Positions 12,518 through 12,930 of a stretch of DNA of 12,930 nt are shown here, piece after piece (the stretch's first letter is position 1; each line of letters starts with the position of its first letter). The stretch is from CAYXSX01 sp964493095. Its GTDB lineage: Bacteria > Pseudomonadota > Alphaproteobacteria > Micavibrionales > Micavibrionaceae. The notes under the pieces were generated by a model. That model saw nothing but the letters and a program-made list of their open reading frames with translations, searched no databases and was not told the DNA's origin. A program made the translations under genes and the position numbers. The stretch is taken from the NCBI GenBank assembly GCA_964493095.1, contig CAZBNG010000059.1:1-12930 (forward strand), written 5' to 3'.

Positions 12518-12526
12518 TGTGGATAA
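12518..12526 (-). promoter_or_regulatory. Perfect DnaA box
   Basis: TGTGGATAA on the plus strand reads TTATCCACA on the minus strand, the high-affinity DnaA box consensus. It lies 35 bases after hslV at the edge of an AT-rich stretch (12533-12612). An inverted repeat TGCATG-AATGT-CATGCA (12527-12543) directly adjoins it. Only one perfect box is seen, so this is not enough to call oriC. Confidence 0.55.
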
Positions 12527-12551
12527 TGCATGAATGTCATGCAATATCGTA

Positions 12552-12580
12552 TTGTCATTTTCCAAAAAAAATAACAAAAT
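12552..12580 (+). promoter_or_regulatory. Candidate promoter for the gene at 12613
   Basis: TTGTCA (12552-12557, 5/6 to the -35), a 17-base spacer, and CAAAAT (12575-12580, 4/6 to the -10). Transcription would start near 12587, leaving a leader of about 26 bases with the ribosome site at 12600-12604. Confidence 0.4.
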
Positions 12581-12612
12581 GTCCCTAAATCAAAAAAACA
12601 GGGAACAAAATT

Positions 12613-12930
12613 ATGAGCGTTACAGATACAGAGGGCTTTTCGCATCCACGTACTCCCTCTTCAAGAACGCGAGGAGCACGCGCCCACGGAAGCTTGGACC
12701 AAAGAAAACCGTCTAAAACCGCATTTCAGCAGGCTGTGCAACCTCCCCCCGCCGAGCGGGTTGTAATTTCAAAACCCGTGGGGTCGCGCGAAGAAAGACG
12801 CACCGCACAGTTTAACCCCGACAGCAACCTTCCCCCTGATCTGGAAACCGCAAGAGCCGCCGTAGCCGCTGCCTTCTGGGAAAAAGGTCATGTCCTGGCG
12901 GAAGGCAGGACTTTTACATTGCCCGGTTCA
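12613..12930 (+). CDS. Hypothetical protein, 5' part, runs off the right edge
   Basis: An open frame of 106 codons from ATG 12613 continues without a stop to the last base of the window. AGGGA (12600-12604) lies 8 bases before the ATG. The first 75 residues (MSVTDTEGFSHPRTPSSRTR onward) are rich in Arg, Pro, Ser and Gln and probably disordered. A folded segment seems to begin near residue 78 (LPPDLETARAAVAAAFWEKG, then HVLAEGRTFTLPG). No family recognised. It sits where hslU might be expected after hslV. A 60-codon frame at 12534-12716 overlaps it in another frame but has no ribosome site. Confidence 0.68.
   Translation, partial: MSVTDTEGFSHPRTPSSRTRGARAHGSLDQRKPSKTAFQQAVQPPPAERVVISKPVGSREERRTAQFNPDSNLPPDLETARAAVAAAFWEKGHVLAEGRTFTLPGS

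Noticed and set aside
12534..12716. 60-codon frame after hslV
   Set aside because: No ribosome site and low-complexity product; it overlaps the better-supported open gene starting at 12613.
1..12930. CRISPR array, rRNA, transposase or phage genes
   Set aside because: No regularly spaced direct repeats, RNA gene signatures or enzyme motifs of these types were seen on either strand.

Overview
The window looks like an alphaproteobacterial chromosome segment of moderate GC. The evidence is a DUF3576 lipoprotein gene beside leuS, a YggS gene, a winged-helix protein of an alphaproteobacterial response-regulator type, an Smr protein, a Gram-negative porin, and hisB divergent from hslV. A Micavibrionales or Rhodospirillales-like lineage is possible, but that is only an impression from the porin and the gene mix.

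Layout. 1-404 (-) is the 5' part of leuS, with an in-frame stop eight bases from the window edge. 580-1497 (+) is an unrecognised gene lying between leuS and the DUF3576 lipoprotein gene (1498-2034, -), which are often neighbours. 2270-2707 (+) encodes a small single-pass membrane protein. 2708-3035 is a 328-base porin control region with two related palindromes. 3036-4226 (+) is the porin, followed by an intrinsic terminator. 4354-5031 (+) is yggS. 5042-5791 (-) is an unnamed conserved protein. 5941-6429 (+) is an OmpR-type winged-helix protein without a usable receiver domain. 6452-6525 folds as a perfectly paired four-way junction. 6569-7192 (-) is unknown, 7308-7892 (+) is an Smr-domain protein and 7970-8560 (+) is a TPR-like protein.

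From 10252 down to 8565 three minus-strand genes run in the same direction: a DUF2946-like small cysteine protein, a His-rich membrane protein, and a Tat-exported SCO1/SenC-like thioredoxin-fold protein that lacks the normal CxxxC. I infer a copper or metal handling cluster. A 134-base element with perfect 15-base inverted ends lies between the first two genes. 10408-11133 (+) is a DUF1826-like protein. 11165-11785 (-) is hisB, with a perfect parS palindrome inside its coding sequence. 11914-12483 (+) is hslV. A perfect DnaA box at 12518 and an unrecognised gene running off the right edge (12613 onward) close the window. parS plus the DnaA box suggest the segment lies near the replication origin.

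A theme across the window is translation starts without a Shine-Dalgarno sequence but with a -10-like hexamer 4-7 bases before the ATG (leuS, yggS, the winged-helix gene, the TPR-like gene, hslV). These are candidates for leaderless mRNAs. No CRISPR array, tRNA, rRNA, transposase or phage gene was seen.
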